A stretch of DNA of 64,000 nt from Rhizobium leguminosarum bv. trifolii WSM2297 (GCF_000271845.1 NZ_JH719393.1:1270442-1334441); one strand, 5' to 3'. Shown: positions 37,083-46,600, counted from the stretch's first letter. Program-made: numbers and translations. The notes: generated by a model not told the origin, from the letters alone.

Positions 37083-38153
37083 TCAAGCCTCCCGTCCGGC
37101 GCGCCAAGAGTCTGCATAAATGCTGATCGCCGATGGCTCAAAGGTCACCCTGGGATCAGCCGGAATCTCCCCGTCTTCAGGGATGACGATCGCGATCGGC
37201 TGGCCGGCAAACTGGGCGCGGACGATCCTCTGCCGGCCGATATCTTCCACCTTGCTGACCGTCACAGGCATGCCCTCGCGGCCGACCCTGATAAACTCGG
37301 GCCGGATTCCAAGCTCTACCTTGGCCGCCTGCGAAGTCTTTGGCGCATAGTCGAGCGACAGCGCGTGATCACCGACCCGAACCGTGCTGCCTTCTACCTT
37401 TGCCGGCATGAAATTCATGCCCGGCGAACCGATGAAGTAGCCGACGAAGGTATGGCTCGGACGCTCGAAGAGTTCGGCCGGCGTGCCGATCTGCACGATC
37501 TCGCCATCGTACATCACCACCACCTTGTCGGCGAAGGTCAGCGCCTCCGTCTGGTCATGTGTGACATAGACCATCGTAAAACCGAACTGCTTGTGCAGCC
37601 GCTTCAGCTGCGATCGCAGCACCCATTTCATATGCGGATCGATAACAGTGAGCGGCTCATCGAAGAGAATCGCGTTCACATCCGAGCGCACCAGGCCGCG
37701 GCCGAGCGAAATCTTCTGCTTTTGGTCCGCCGTCAAACCGCGGGCGCGCCGCTTCGCCCAGTCTGCAAGATCAATCATCTCCAATATTTCGCGGACACGA
37801 CGATCAACATCCGCCTCCGCGACCCCGCGGTTGCGCAAGGGGAAAGCCAGATTGTCATAGACGGTCATCGTGTCGTAGATGACCGGAAACTGGAATACCT
37901 GCGCAATATTTCGCTGCTGTGTTGGCAGGTTCGTGACATCCTGTCCATCAAACAGGATACGCCCTTCGGACGGCTGAATAAGGCCGGAAATGATATTAAG
38001 CAGCGAGGTCTTTCCGCAGCCCGAAGGTCCAAGCAGCGCATAGGCGCCGCCATCGTTCCACTCGTGATGCACTTCCTTGAGAGCGTAGTCCTTCTCGCTC
38101 TTCGGGTTCGGCCCATAGGCGTGTCGAATATGATCGAGGGTGATACGTGCCAT
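37083..38153 (-). CDS. glpT: Glycerol ABC importer ATPase (second)
   Basis: A 356-residue ATPase with Walker A GPSGCGKT (42-49), Q-loop VFQFPVIYDTMTVYDNL, Walker B AILFDEPLTVID and H-loop YVTHDQTEALTF, plus a C-terminal TOBE-like regulatory domain. The ABC signature reads LTADQKQKISLGRGLV instead of the canonical LSGGQ, a striking departure. With GlpS, whose signature is canonical, it would form an asymmetric dimer with one consensus and one degenerate ATP site. AGGAGAAGATC precedes the ATG. The name follows the R. leguminosarum operon and is unrelated to the enteric GlpT antiporter. Confidence 0.87.
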   Translation of the reverse strand: MARITLDHIRHAYGPNPKSEKDYALKEVHHEWNDGGAYALLGPSGCGKTSLLNIISGLIQPSEGRILFDGQDVTNLPTQQRNIAQVFQFPVIYDTMTVYDNLAFPLRNRGVAEADVDRRVREILEMIDLADWAKRRARGLTADQKQKISLGRGLVRSDVNAILFDEPLTVIDPHMKWVLRSQLKRLHKQFGFTMVYVTHDQTEALTFADKVVVMYDGEIVQIGTPAELFERPSHTFVGYFIGSPGMNFMPAKVEGSTVRVGDHALSLDYAPKTSQAAKVELGIRPEFIRVGREGMPVTVSKVEDIGRQRIVRAQFAGQPIAIVIPEDGEIPADPRVTFEPSAISIYADSWRAGREA

Positions 38154-38162
38154 GATCTTCTC

Positions 38163-39242
38163 CTAGCCCCTCTGCCTGGCAGTGGTGATCGCCTGGCCGT
38201 CCGCGCCGAATGCCATCAGATGGCGCGTATCGATGAAAACGGAGATGTCCGTGTCCGGGTCGATATTGTGAATGCCGTGCGCAAGCATGACCCAGCGGGT
38301 GTCGGCAAATTGCAGATGCACGAAACTTTCCGACCCGGTGATCTCCGAAATCTGGGTCCGTGCTGTCAGCCGCGCCGAATCATCCGTCTGGGCGGTGGGT
38401 GCAAGATGATGCGGGTGAAAAGCGATCGTTGCCGGCCCGTCCGGCACGTTCTGAAGATGCGGCGGCACGGCAAAAATCACAGCGCCGTCGCGCAGGAATT
38501 TGCCTGCCGATTTGACCAGATCAATAAAATTCAACGGCGGATCGGCGAAGGTTTTCGCCGTCGTCAGATCGATTGGATTGCGGTAGACCTCGATCGTCGG
38601 GCCGAACTGTGTGATCCGGCCCTCGTTGAGCGCAGCCGTATTGCCGCCTAGCAACAAGGCTTCGGAGGGTTCCGTCGTGGCATAGACGAAGATCGCGCCG
38701 GACTGGGCGAAGATGCGCGGCAATTCCTGCCGCAGTTCCTCGCGCAGCTTGTAGTCGAGATTGGCGAGCGGCTCGTCCATCAGCACAAGGCTGGCATTCT
38801 TGACAAGGGCGCGCGCCAACGCGGTGCGCTGCTGCTGACCGCCGGACAGATTGAGCGGCGTGCGATCGAGATAGGGCGTCAGCTTCAAAAGCTCTGCCGC
38901 CTTGCGCACGTCACGGTCGATCGTTGCGGCATCCTTGCCGGAGATGCGCATTGGCGACGCGATGTTCTCATAAACGGTCAGCGCCGGATAGTTGATGAAT
39001 TGCTGGTAGACCATGGCGACGTTGCGCTTCTGCACCGGCATGCCGGTGACATCGGCGCCGTCGAAATGCACCGAGCCGCCTGTGGGACGATCGAGGCCGG
39101 CCATCAGCCGCATCAGCGATGTCTTGCCAGACAGCGTCGGCCCGAGCAGCACGTTCAGCGTGCCGCGCTCGAGAACCAGATCGGTCGGATAGATATGATA
39201 GTCCGCGCCCACCATCTTGGCGGCGTTTCGCAGTTCCAGCAT
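38163..39242 (-). CDS. glpS: Glycerol ABC importer ATPase (first)
   Basis: A 359-residue ATPase with signature LSGGQQQRTALARALV, Walker B LVLMDEPLANLD and a C-terminal TOBE-like domain. Walker A reads GPTLSGKT (34-41), with threonine-leucine where other family members have serine-glycine or asparagine-glycine, but the GKT essential for phosphate binding is kept. The H-loop region reads FVYATTEPSEALLL, lacking the usual histidine (THD replaced by TTE). That suggests that one ATP site of the GlpS-GlpT pair is catalytically weak. Start ATG 39240-39242; the longer frame adds 12 unsupported residues. Confidence 0.86.
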   Translation of the reverse strand: MLELRNAAKMVGADYHIYPTDLVLERGTLNVLLGPTLSGKTSLMRLMAGLDRPTGGSVHFDGADVTGMPVQKRNVAMVYQQFINYPALTVYENIASPMRISGKDAATIDRDVRKAAELLKLTPYLDRTPLNLSGGQQQRTALARALVKNASLVLMDEPLANLDYKLREELRQELPRIFAQSGAIFVYATTEPSEALLLGGNTAALNEGRITQFGPTIEVYRNPIDLTTAKTFADPPLNFIDLVKSAGKFLRDGAVIFAVPPHLQNVPDGPATIAFHPHHLAPTAQTDDSARLTARTQISEITGSESFVHLQFADTRWVMLAHGIHNIDPDTDISVFIDTRHLMAFGADGQAITTARQRG

Positions 39243-39284
39243 TCCGATTCCCGTGCCTCCACGCAGCGGGGACCACACGTCGCC

Positions 39285-40799
39285 TTATCCGGCCATTGCC
39301 GGTATGGCAGCCATGTACTCCTCCAGTGACTGAGCCTGCTCCTTGGAAAGGCGCAGACCATCCTTTGTTCTCCTCCACAGCACGTCTTCGCCGTGCCGGG
39401 CCCATTCATGTTCGACGAGGTATTTGACTTCGGCCTCGTAGAGATCGCCGCCGAACAGCCGTCCAAGGTCCTCGGCCCCGCTGGCGTCGCCCAGCAGCAT
39501 CTCGGCCTTGGTGCCGTAGCGGCGCACCAGTCGGCGAGCATGCGAATCCGTCAGGAACGGATAACGCCGTTTCAGCCTGGCGACCTCGGCCTCGTAACCC
39601 TTGACTGGAAAATCGCCGCCCGGCAGATGGCTATTTGCCGTCCACGGGGCGCCCTTGACGCCGATTGCGGCACCGATCTTTTCCAGCGCATGTTCGGAAA
39701 GCCGGCGATAGGTGGTGAGCTTGCCGCCGAACACGTTGAGCAGCGGCGCAGCACTCCCCTCGCCTTCCAGCTTCAGCACGTAATCGCGCGTTGCCTCCTG
39801 CGCCTTCGAGGCGCCGTCGTCATAAAGCGGCCTGACGGCCGAATAGGTCCAGACGATATCCTCAGGTCTGACCGGCTCCTTGAAATATTCCGACGCCGCA
39901 TTGCAGAGATAGACGGTCTCCTCCTCGGAGATCCGGACATCCTTGGGATCGGCGGTGTAATCGCGGTCGGTGGTGCCGATCAGCGTGAAGTCGCCCTCAT
40001 AGGGGATGGCGAAGATGATGCGGTTGTCGGGATTCTGGAAGAAATAGGCACGCGGATCGTCGAACTTCTTCTTGACGATGATGTGGCTGCCCTGGACGAG
40101 GCGGACATGATGGGCTTCGTTCTGGCCGAAGGCGGAACGGATGACATGATCGACCCAGGGACCGGCGGCATTGACCAGCATCCTTGCCTGATGGCTGTCG
40201 TTATGGCCGGTGACCGTATCGGTCGTCTCGATCTGCCACAGGCCATTCTCGCGCCTTGCCGACACCACTTTGGTGCGGGGCATGATCGTCGCCCCCTTGT
40301 CGGCGGCGTCGCGGGCGTTCAGCACCACCATGCGGGCATCGTCGACCCAGCCGTCGGAATATTCGAAAGCTTTGGCAAACAGCGCCTTCAGCGGCTTGCC
40401 GGCCGGATCGCGGCGCATGTCGAGCACCGATGTCGCCGGCAGCAGCTTGCGGCCGCCGAGATGGTCGTAGAGAAACAGGCCGAGGCGGATCAGCCAGGCC
40501 GGGCGGATACCGCCCTTGTGGTAGGGCAGCACGAAGCGCAGCGGCCAGATGATGTGCGGCGCCATCGCCCAGAGGATCTCGCGCTCCATCAGCGATTCAC
40601 GCACCAGGCGGAACTCGTAATGCTCGAGATAACGCAGGCCGCCATGGATCAGCTTGGTGGCGCCCGACGAGGTGCCGGAGGCAAAATCGTTCATCTCCGC
40701 CAGCGCCACGGAATAACCGCGGCCGACGGCATCGCGCGCAATGCCGCAGCCGTTGATGCCGCCTCCGATGACGAATATGTCGTGAATCTCCCGGCCCAT
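39285..40799 (-). CDS. glpD: Glycerol-3-phosphate dehydrogenase (FAD-dependent, aerobic)
   Basis: A 504-residue flavoprotein that oxidises sn-glycerol 3-phosphate to dihydroxyacetone phosphate and feeds electrons to quinone at the inner membrane. The FAD-binding DIFVIGGGINGCGIARDAVG is at about 7-26; SGTSSGATKLIHGGLRYLEHYEFRLV and the later NVFGGKLTTYRRLSEHALE are DAO/GlpD signatures. GAGGGGTA precedes the ATG at 40797-40799, chosen over an upstream in-frame ATG. It is the first structural gene of the operon. A 12-bp element shared with the glpR upstream region lies 68 bases ahead of the start. Confidence 0.92.
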   Translation of the reverse strand: MGREIHDIFVIGGGINGCGIARDAVGRGYSVALAEMNDFASGTSSGATKLIHGGLRYLEHYEFRLVRESLMEREILWAMAPHIIWPLRFVLPYHKGGIRPAWLIRLGLFLYDHLGGRKLLPATSVLDMRRDPAGKPLKALFAKAFEYSDGWVDDARMVVLNARDAADKGATIMPRTKVVSARRENGLWQIETTDTVTGHNDSHQARMLVNAAGPWVDHVIRSAFGQNEAHHVRLVQGSHIIVKKKFDDPRAYFFQNPDNRIIFAIPYEGDFTLIGTTDRDYTADPKDVRISEEETVYLCNAASEYFKEPVRPEDIVWTYSAVRPLYDDGASKAQEATRDYVLKLEGEGSAAPLLNVFGGKLTTYRRLSEHALEKIGAAIGVKGAPWTANSHLPGGDFPVKGYEAEVARLKRRYPFLTDSHARRLVRRYGTKAEMLLGDASGAEDLGRLFGGDLYEAEVKYLVEHEWARHGEDVLWRRTKDGLRLSKEQAQSLEEYMAAIPAMAG

Positions 40800-40866
40800 T
40801 ACCCCTCCGAGCCCAATGCCGATTTCGCATCGCACAAAACTTGCGCAATTGCGAAAGTAACAGCAG

Positions 40867-40878
40867 TTAAAACGAAAG
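40867..40878 (-). promoter_or_regulatory. Candidate GlpR operator upstream of glpD
   Basis: TTAAAACGAAAG on the plus strand is the exact complement of CTTTCGTTTTAA found at 41715-41726 upstream of glpR. It lies 68-79 bases before the glpD start, within a region rich in CGAA/TTCG words (GCGAAAG at 40852, ACGAATG at 40883 and 40895). DeoR-family GlpR proteins recognise TTCG-containing repeats, which fits. The assignment is inference. Confidence 0.5.
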
Positions 40879-40919
40879 AGATACGAATGTCAAACGAATG
40901 TTTGCCGCGGCTTGGCGAC

Positions 40920-41693
40920 CTAGTGTGATCTTGCGTTCGTTTCGATCAGCTTCACATTATTTTCGAGGCAGAGATTGCGGATCGACGGCGCCGGACAGTG
41001 ATCGGTGATGAAGGTATGAACCTGCGAAAGCTGGCCAATCCTGACCGGTGCTGTGCGCTCGAACTTGGTCGAATCGGCAACGAGAATGACATGCCGGGCA
41101 TTGGCGATGATCGCCTGGGCGACCTTGACCTCACGAAAATCATAGTCGAGCAGCGCGCCGTCCATATCGATCGCCGACGCGCCGATCACGGCGTAATCGA
41201 CCTTGAACTGGCGGATGAAATCGACGGCCGCCTCGCCGACAATGCCGCCGTCCGAGCCGCGCACGACCCCGCCGGCGATCACCACCTCGATCGCCGGCAG
41301 CAAGCGCAACCTATTGGCGACGTTGATGTTATTGGTGATGACCATCAACTCGTGATGATTGGCGAGCGCCTCGCCCACCGCCTCGGTCGTCGTCCCGATA
41401 TTGATGAAAAGCGAGGCGCCGCTCGGGATCAGTTCGACCGCAGCCATGCCGATCGCCTGTTTCTCGGAAGCGGCGATCTGACGGCGCGCCTCGTATTTGA
41501 CGTTTTCGGTGCCGCTCGGGAATGTGGCGCCGCCATGGATGCGTGTCAGCACCTGCGCATCGCAGAGATCGTTCAAGTCCTTGCGGATCGTCTGCGGCGT
41601 CACCGAAAAGCGGGAAGCGAGCTCCTCGACCAGGACCCTGCCGCTCGATTTCGCTATTGCGACGATTTCCGTTTGCCGGTCGGTCAAGAACAT
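40920..41693 (-). CDS. glpR: DeoR-family repressor of glycerol use
   Basis: A 257-residue regulator. The N-terminal DeoR helix-turn-helix reads LVEELASRFSVTPQTIRKDL followed by the wing LTRIHGGATF. The C-terminal DeoRC sugar-phosphate sensor domain contains SLFINIGTTTEAVGEAL, VITNNINVANRL and VIGASAIDMDGALLDYDFRE. Its effector in this family is glycerol 3-phosphate. ATG at 41691-41693 was preferred to a GTG two codons earlier. It lies 120 bp upstream of glpD in the same direction. The 296 bp upstream of it contain no gene but hold the shared operator-like element. Confidence 0.86.
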   Translation of the reverse strand: MFLTDRQTEIVAIAKSSGRVLVEELASRFSVTPQTIRKDLNDLCDAQVLTRIHGGATFPSGTENVKYEARRQIAASEKQAIGMAAVELIPSGASLFINIGTTTEAVGEALANHHELMVITNNINVANRLRLLPAIEVVIAGGVVRGSDGGIVGEAAVDFIRQFKVDYAVIGASAIDMDGALLDYDFREVKVAQAIIANARHVILVADSTKFERTAPVRIGQLSQVHTFITDHCPAPSIRNLCLENNVKLIETNARSH

Positions 41694-41713
41694 GAGCACG
41701 CACCTTTCGATCT

Positions 41714-41733
41714 ACTTTCGTTTTAAAGAAAGT
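41714..41733. promoter_or_regulatory. Candidate GlpR operator upstream of glpR
   Basis: The 12-mer CTTTCGTTTTAA at 41715-41726 recurs exactly, inverted, at 40867-40878 before glpD. It also lies inside an inverted repeat: ACTTTC (41714-41719) and GAAAGT (41728-41733) flank the eight bases GTTTTAAA. The site is 21-40 bases upstream of the glpR ATG, a good position for autorepression. Confidence 0.5.
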
Positions 41734-41989
41734 GAACGCCTGCGCAATGCCTATCTGTCACCTGCTCTCGGCATTTCAGCGGAACTCGCCCTTTTTGTCA
41801 TGCAAAACTCATCACTTTAAACCTTGCGTCACGGACAACCTGGGGTAGCCAAGCCACGACGATATGCGGCTTTGCGATCAACGCAAGGATCGACGCCACC
41901 GGACGTATCCGCTCCGACGGGCCGCCAAGGAAGGTGACGGATATAATCAGGCGGACGAAGGACGCCGCTGTCGTGCGGCGTCCCATCCT

Positions 41990-42223
41990 TTACGCAGCTC
42001 TTGGACGATTAATTCCGCGGGCGGCCTCAACCATAATCCGCAAGCTGTCTGGCTCTTTCACTCCTTGGCGATAGAGCTGCACGAGAATGGCGGCGATGCG
42101 CTCGCCCTCCTCGGACGTCGGCTCCACTCCTGCTTCTGACGCGACGATGTCGAAAACACTCTGGCAGACACGCAGGTCGGCAGCGCCGAAGTAATCTGAC
42201 TTATCGAAATCGGGGGCTTTCAT
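41990..42223 (-). CDS. Small hypothetical protein downstream of the heat-shock gene
   Basis: A 77-residue soluble, acidic, helical protein starting MKAPDFDKSDYFGAADLRVC and containing ASEAGVEPTSEEGERIAAIL and GVKEPDSLRIMVEAARGI. No family recognised. The start is uncertain: an in-frame ATG at 42268 would add 15 residues and overlap the heat-shock gene end by none. It lies 55 bases after the Hsp20 stop in the same direction and is probably co-transcribed with it, so it may be heat induced. Confidence 0.65.
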   Translation of the reverse strand: MKAPDFDKSDYFGAADLRVCQSVFDIVASEAGVEPTSEEGERIAAILVQLYRQGVKEPDSLRIMVEAARGINRPRAA

Positions 42224-42278
42224 CGTTTTTCCGCGGGCGACGCCATAGGATTCGCCCGCGTCCTCCATCGATCGACGC

Positions 42279-42749
42279 TTACGCGATCTGCTTCTCACCT
42301 TCGATCTGCAGGGGCACCTGTGTCGGCGCGCCATGGCCAATCGCGATCTTGCGTGGCTTCATCGCCTCCGGAATCTCGCGCTTCAGCTCGATGTGCAGCA
42401 GTCCGTTCTTCAGAGAAGCGTTTTCCACGCTCACATGGTCCGCAAGCTCAAAACGGCGCTCGAAGCCGCGCGTGGCGATGCCGCGGTGCAGGTATTCCAC
42501 TTTGACGTCGTCGGCCTTGCCGCCCTTGACGAGAAGCACGTTTCGTTCCTGCGCGATGTCGAGGTCGCCATCCTCGAAGCCGGCGACCGCCATGACAATG
42601 CGGTACTCGTTGTCGCCAACCTTGATGATGTCGTAGGGCGGCCAGGCGTCGGCGGCCTGCAGGCGCTGCGGATTGTTGAGCAGCGAAAAAACACGGTCGA
42701 AGCCGATGCTGGACCGGTAGAGCGGTGCGAAGTCAAACTCGGTTCTCAT
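42279..42749 (-). CDS. Small heat-shock protein (Hsp20/alpha-crystallin, IbpA-like)
   Basis: A 156-residue class A rhizobial small heat-shock protein that holds unfolded proteins for refolding. The N-terminus MRTEFDFAPLYRSSIGFDRV and the alpha-crystallin domain (YDIIKVGDNEYRIVMAVAGF ... GIATRGFERRFELADHVSVE ... ASLKNGLLHIELKREIPEA) are as in IbpA. GGAGG eight bases before the ATG at 42747-42749 is the ribosome binding site. The leader carries an RpoH-like promoter and a ROSE-like thermosensor, both described separately, so expression is probably controlled by heat twice, at transcription and at translation. Confidence 0.92.
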   Translation of the reverse strand: MRTEFDFAPLYRSSIGFDRVFSLLNNPQRLQAADAWPPYDIIKVGDNEYRIVMAVAGFEDGDLDIAQERNVLLVKGGKADDVKVEYLHRGIATRGFERRFELADHVSVENASLKNGLLHIELKREIPEAMKPRKIAIGHGAPTQVPLQIEGEKQIA

Positions 42750-42835
42750 GACCAAAACCTCCTAGAAGCGAGATGGAAAGGAACGCGGCGGAAACCTGCG
42801 TCCCCGGCTTTCGGCCCCCTTCTGGGCTGCCGACG
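42750..42835 (-). ncRNA. ROSE-like RNA thermometer in the hsp20 leader
   Basis: On the minus strand the end of the leader reads CTCGCTTCTAGGAGGTTTTG before the ATG. The UCGCU-UCU-AGGAGG arrangement matches the conserved ROSE motif U(U/C)GCU, which pairs with the Shine-Dalgarno sequence through a G-G mismatch and opens on warming. The leader from the predicted start point (about 42835) is about 86 nt, in the ROSE size range, and has further complementary G- and C-rich segments upstream. The exact fold was not computed. Confidence 0.68.
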
Positions 42836-42841
42836 GCATCG

Positions 42842-42870
42842 ATTTGGTTTTCCGCATTTTCGGTTTCAAG
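42842..42870 (-). promoter_or_regulatory. RpoH (sigma-32)-type heat-shock promoter of hsp20
   Basis: On the minus strand CTTGAA (complement of 42865-42870) and CCAAAT (complement of 42842-42847) are separated by 17 bases. This fits the rhizobial RpoH consensus as I recall it, CTTGAA-N17-CCANAT. The predicted start point leaves an 86-base leader holding the ROSE-like element. Confidence 0.62.
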
Positions 42871-43306
42871 ATTGCCATTAGAAAATTTTCGATTTCGCGC
42901 TTTGTACGAACCGGACATCTCGTGAAGTCGGACGAACAATCTCTACGGGCATCGCCACGAAGGATTTCGGCAGACACGAAAATCGCGATATCGGATAGCC
43001 TGGAAGCTCGGGCGGCTGTCGCAGCTTTTAGGGAAGGACCCGATCGCGCACCTGCCCGAGAAGGTGGTCTGGCGAGAGCACGCTGGGGGATGTCGACCAA
43101 CAAACACTCCCTTCTGGCAGCGTTCGCGGCCCCATCGGAAGCCTGGCAGGGCAGGTCGAGCCCCTGGCAGGACTAGATCGCCGGCAATCGCAGCGACCGC
43201 TCGCCGCCCGAGCGGCCATTATGATTTGGCGCATATCTCGCTTTGCGTCTTCCAACCAGACAGCATGCGCAAAAAGCGCCTCACGTCTGTGCTTGGCCGA
43301 GGAGCG
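42871..43306. other. About 430 bp with no supported gene
   Basis: Between the hsp20 promoter and the DUF4242 gene I see only short frames with no ribosome binding site or family resemblance. The part near 42880-42905 is AT-rich. Nothing else was recognised. Confidence 0.35.
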
Positions 43307-43567
43307 CTAAGCAAACATATTGGGACCGATCTCCTCGCTAACTTCTATGATCACATCCGCAGGGACATTGTTCCTCCGGGCCGCGGCGAGAATGGCCTGC
43401 GTACTGGGCGCCTCGTAAAGGCAGTAAGTCTTTTTTCTGTCCGCGCTGAGGAACGAAAAAATCCACTTCACTCCTTCCTGATCGTTGATCAGGTTGATTT
43501 CCTCGACCCCCTCTTTCGATAGATCGAGTTGTTCTGCAAAGTTTCTTTCAATGATGTAGCGTGGCAT
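43307..43567 (-). CDS. DUF4242 family protein
   Basis: An 86-residue ferredoxin-like-fold protein: MPRYIIERNFAEQL at the start, GVKWIFSFLSADRKKTYCLY and APSTQAILAAARRNNVPADV in the middle. These are typical of DUF4242, a family of small proteins some of which bind nickel; function is otherwise unknown. The YCLYEAPS segment is the most conserved part. The start has AGGAAGG upstream. It lies 40 bases after the stop of the large cyclase gene in the same direction and may be co-transcribed. Confidence 0.78.
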   Translation of the reverse strand: MPRYIIERNFAEQLDLSKEGVEEINLINDQEGVKWIFSFLSADRKKTYCLYEAPSTQAILAAARRNNVPADVIIEVSEEIGPNMFA

Positions 43568-43607
43568 GACGAGACCTTCCTCCCACCAAAGCAGCGAACT
43601 GTTGGTC

Positions 43608-46600
43608 TTAGTGCATCGTTGGCTTCAGTCGCTGTTGCAGCCGGACCATTCCCAGCTCGGCTGCGGTTGACCGGGCATCCTCGGATAGCAACATTGCTCT
43701 CTTTATCGCGGCCCGGCTACCTATTTTCATTAGCAAGTCTGCATAATCTGCCTGTGTGTGCGCGAGCCACGGCCGCGAGCCGATCGCCGCGTTCATTTCG
43801 AGCGCATGCTCAAAGTGCTCCGACGCTTTGTCGAATTCACCCAGCGCCGCTGCCAACACGCCCAGATAGCGGCTGGCCGCGCCGAAGCAAACGGTTGCCA
43901 TACCGATCGTGACGGTCATCTCCTTGTAGTCGAGCATAAGCTTATAGAGGGTTTTGGCAGCGTCCGCGTCGCCGAGACCGGCGGCGACTTCTGTCAGGAA
44001 CGAGAGGGACGCACTCCGCTTTCCGTCAAGCGGAAGGGCGAAGCGCGTGCGGGCAAGTTCGCTCAACCTTCGTTGGGCCGCATCCCGGTAGCCCAGGTCA
44101 AAGGCAACCAACGCAAAACCTGGCAGCCAGGTGCTTTCCTCCGGGTGTTCCTCAATCAACAGTTTCATGACCGGTGCGACCTCCGAGAGGCGGCTCTGCT
44201 CCCGTCGGATCGCGAACATCTGCATGCCGTAAACGCCCTCGGGCGCAGCGCCAAGGGTCTGCATGCCGAGCTTCAGCGCTTCTTCAGCAAGCTCTTCCGC
44301 AGCCGCGAACCTTCCATCGAGTATGGCCATCATCGCTCTTGCGATGCGAGCGTAGAACTGGACGTTGAGATGCTGCCGTTTGGTGCCAAGTTCGTCCAGC
44401 GCGTCAACCGCCCGATCGGCGCGAGCGCGATCCCCGAGCTCCGTGGAGACATAGGCGTCGACTGAAAGCGCTCGGCTTTGCACATCGTCGTCGTCGATCT
44501 CACCCGCGAGGCGTCTTATTTCATCTATGCGAGCGATCCGGTCGTTTCTCTCGCTAACGGACTTGACGGGTGCCGGCGTCAGGAATGGCAGTGCGGAAAG
44601 CTCCACGAGCGCAGTCTTGTCGCCAACTCGTCGGGCCAGTTCGATACCTTCACCATGGCACTTTGCGGCGTTCTTGCTGTCGCTCAGGTAGGTGTATGCC
44701 CGTGCAAGGCGGCTGAGAAGCTGACACCGTGAACTCTTATCCGCTGGTTCGACCATCTCGAGGGCTTCCTCAAGAAGCGGCACCGTTTCGGCAAGCGAAT
44801 TCGAGGAGAGGAATTTGGAGCCGTCAAGACCAATCACCGCGCGCACAAAGGCTTGCGTGTCGGCCGCTTTGCGTGCCAATGGGGCGGCCAGCCTGTATTT
44901 CGCCAACGAATCCGTCATGCGACCCGCAGCGAATAGAGCGTCGCCGAGTTTCAGGATGGCGGTGAGCAGGTCCCTTTGCCGCTCAGGTCCTTCAGGCAAC
45001 TGCTCTGCGATTGCCAAGGCATTCTGGAAATGGTCGACCGCCTCGTAGTTGGCTGATTGTGCGAGGGCGCGTTCTCCCGCCTTCATCCAGTAGGGGAGCG
45101 CGAGCTCGATCCGTTGCGCTTTCCCGTAGTGCTGGGCGATGAGCTCGGGCTGCGTGGCAGCGACATCGTCATACTGTTCGGCGAGCACCCTGGCGATCTT
45201 CTCGTGGAAATGGCGCCGGCGCCGCTTGAGGAGCGATTGGTAGGCCGCATCCTGAATGAGCGCATGTCGAAAAACGAGAGCATCGTGCAAGACGCCGCCT
45301 TCGACGACGATCTGGCTGGACTCGAGCTGGTACAGTGCCTTTTCGAGCGCCCGGTCGTCGACGCCTGTGATCTTGGAAAGAAGGCCCCGATCGAATTCCC
45401 TGCCTATGACGGCGGCAATTTGCGCGATTTCCTTGGCGGTCGTCGCCAAATGATCGAGACGTGTCATCAGCGAGCCTTGCAGGCTGTCCGGGATCTCTGC
45501 GTTAAGCGACGACGGTTTTCCGCTCTCCACGACCGAACGGGTCAACTCCTCGACGAACAGCGGCACTCCGTCCGTTCGCTCTGCAATCCTTTCGGCGAGC
45601 TGTTCGGGAATGTCGGAAGCCATGGATTTGATCAGCTCGCGCATCTGTTGTCTGGTCAGGCGCCCGACGGATAGCGTCGTCGCCTGCGCCAGGCCGCTTG
45701 CCCAGGCCGCGGTCCATTCCGGTCGATGGGTGACAACGACAAGGGCGGCGGCGCCGTGAAGCCGGCTCACGAGTTCTCTCAGCACTTCGCTGGTGGACGG
45801 GTCCATCCAGTGCGCATCCTCGAAAACCATGAGCACCGGTGCGATCCTCGCCGCACGCAGCAAACGGTTCACCAATGTGCGGACGAGAAGTTCCTTGCGC
45901 TGGTGGGCTGACAGATCCGGCGGCCTAAACTCGTCGCCGACGTCGAGCGACAGCAGCTCGGCATAGATCGCTCCAACTTCGGAGGGATTTTCGCCGTAGC
46001 GGCGAACCAGGGTGAGAAACTTTTCGACGCGCGTGTTCCGGTCATCAGCCGGCGAAAACGACGCGACACGGCTCAGTCGCTCGACGATCGGGTAAAAGGC
46101 CGATGTCACGTGATAGGGCGAACACTGCAATCGAATGAGTTCATGCTGTGTCTCTTGCAACTGCTCTTCGAAAGCCTCGACAAGGCGCGATTTCCCGATA
46201 CCAGCCTCCCCCGACAGGAAGACCGCCTGGCCTTGCCCGGCCTTCGCCAACTCCCACCGGTCGAGCAGCATGCCGATCTCACTGACGCGGCCAACAAATT
46301 TCGAAAGCCCGCTCGCATGCGCGGCTTCGAAACGGCTATCCACCTCTCGCTGACCGAGAACTTCGAACAGCGCAATGGGCGAAGTGAAGCCTTTGAGCTC
46401 CCGCGTGCCAAGGCTATTGATTTCGAACGACTGCCCGGCGAGGCGTCGGGTGCTGTCGGAGACCACGATCTGACCTGGGGCGGCCGCCGCCTGCAGGCGT
46501 GCGGCCAGGTTTGGAGTGTCTCCGGCGATCGATGCACGTTCCTTCGCGCTGCCGTCGGTGTCGCCAACGACCACGCGCCCGGATGCGATGCCGATGCGAG

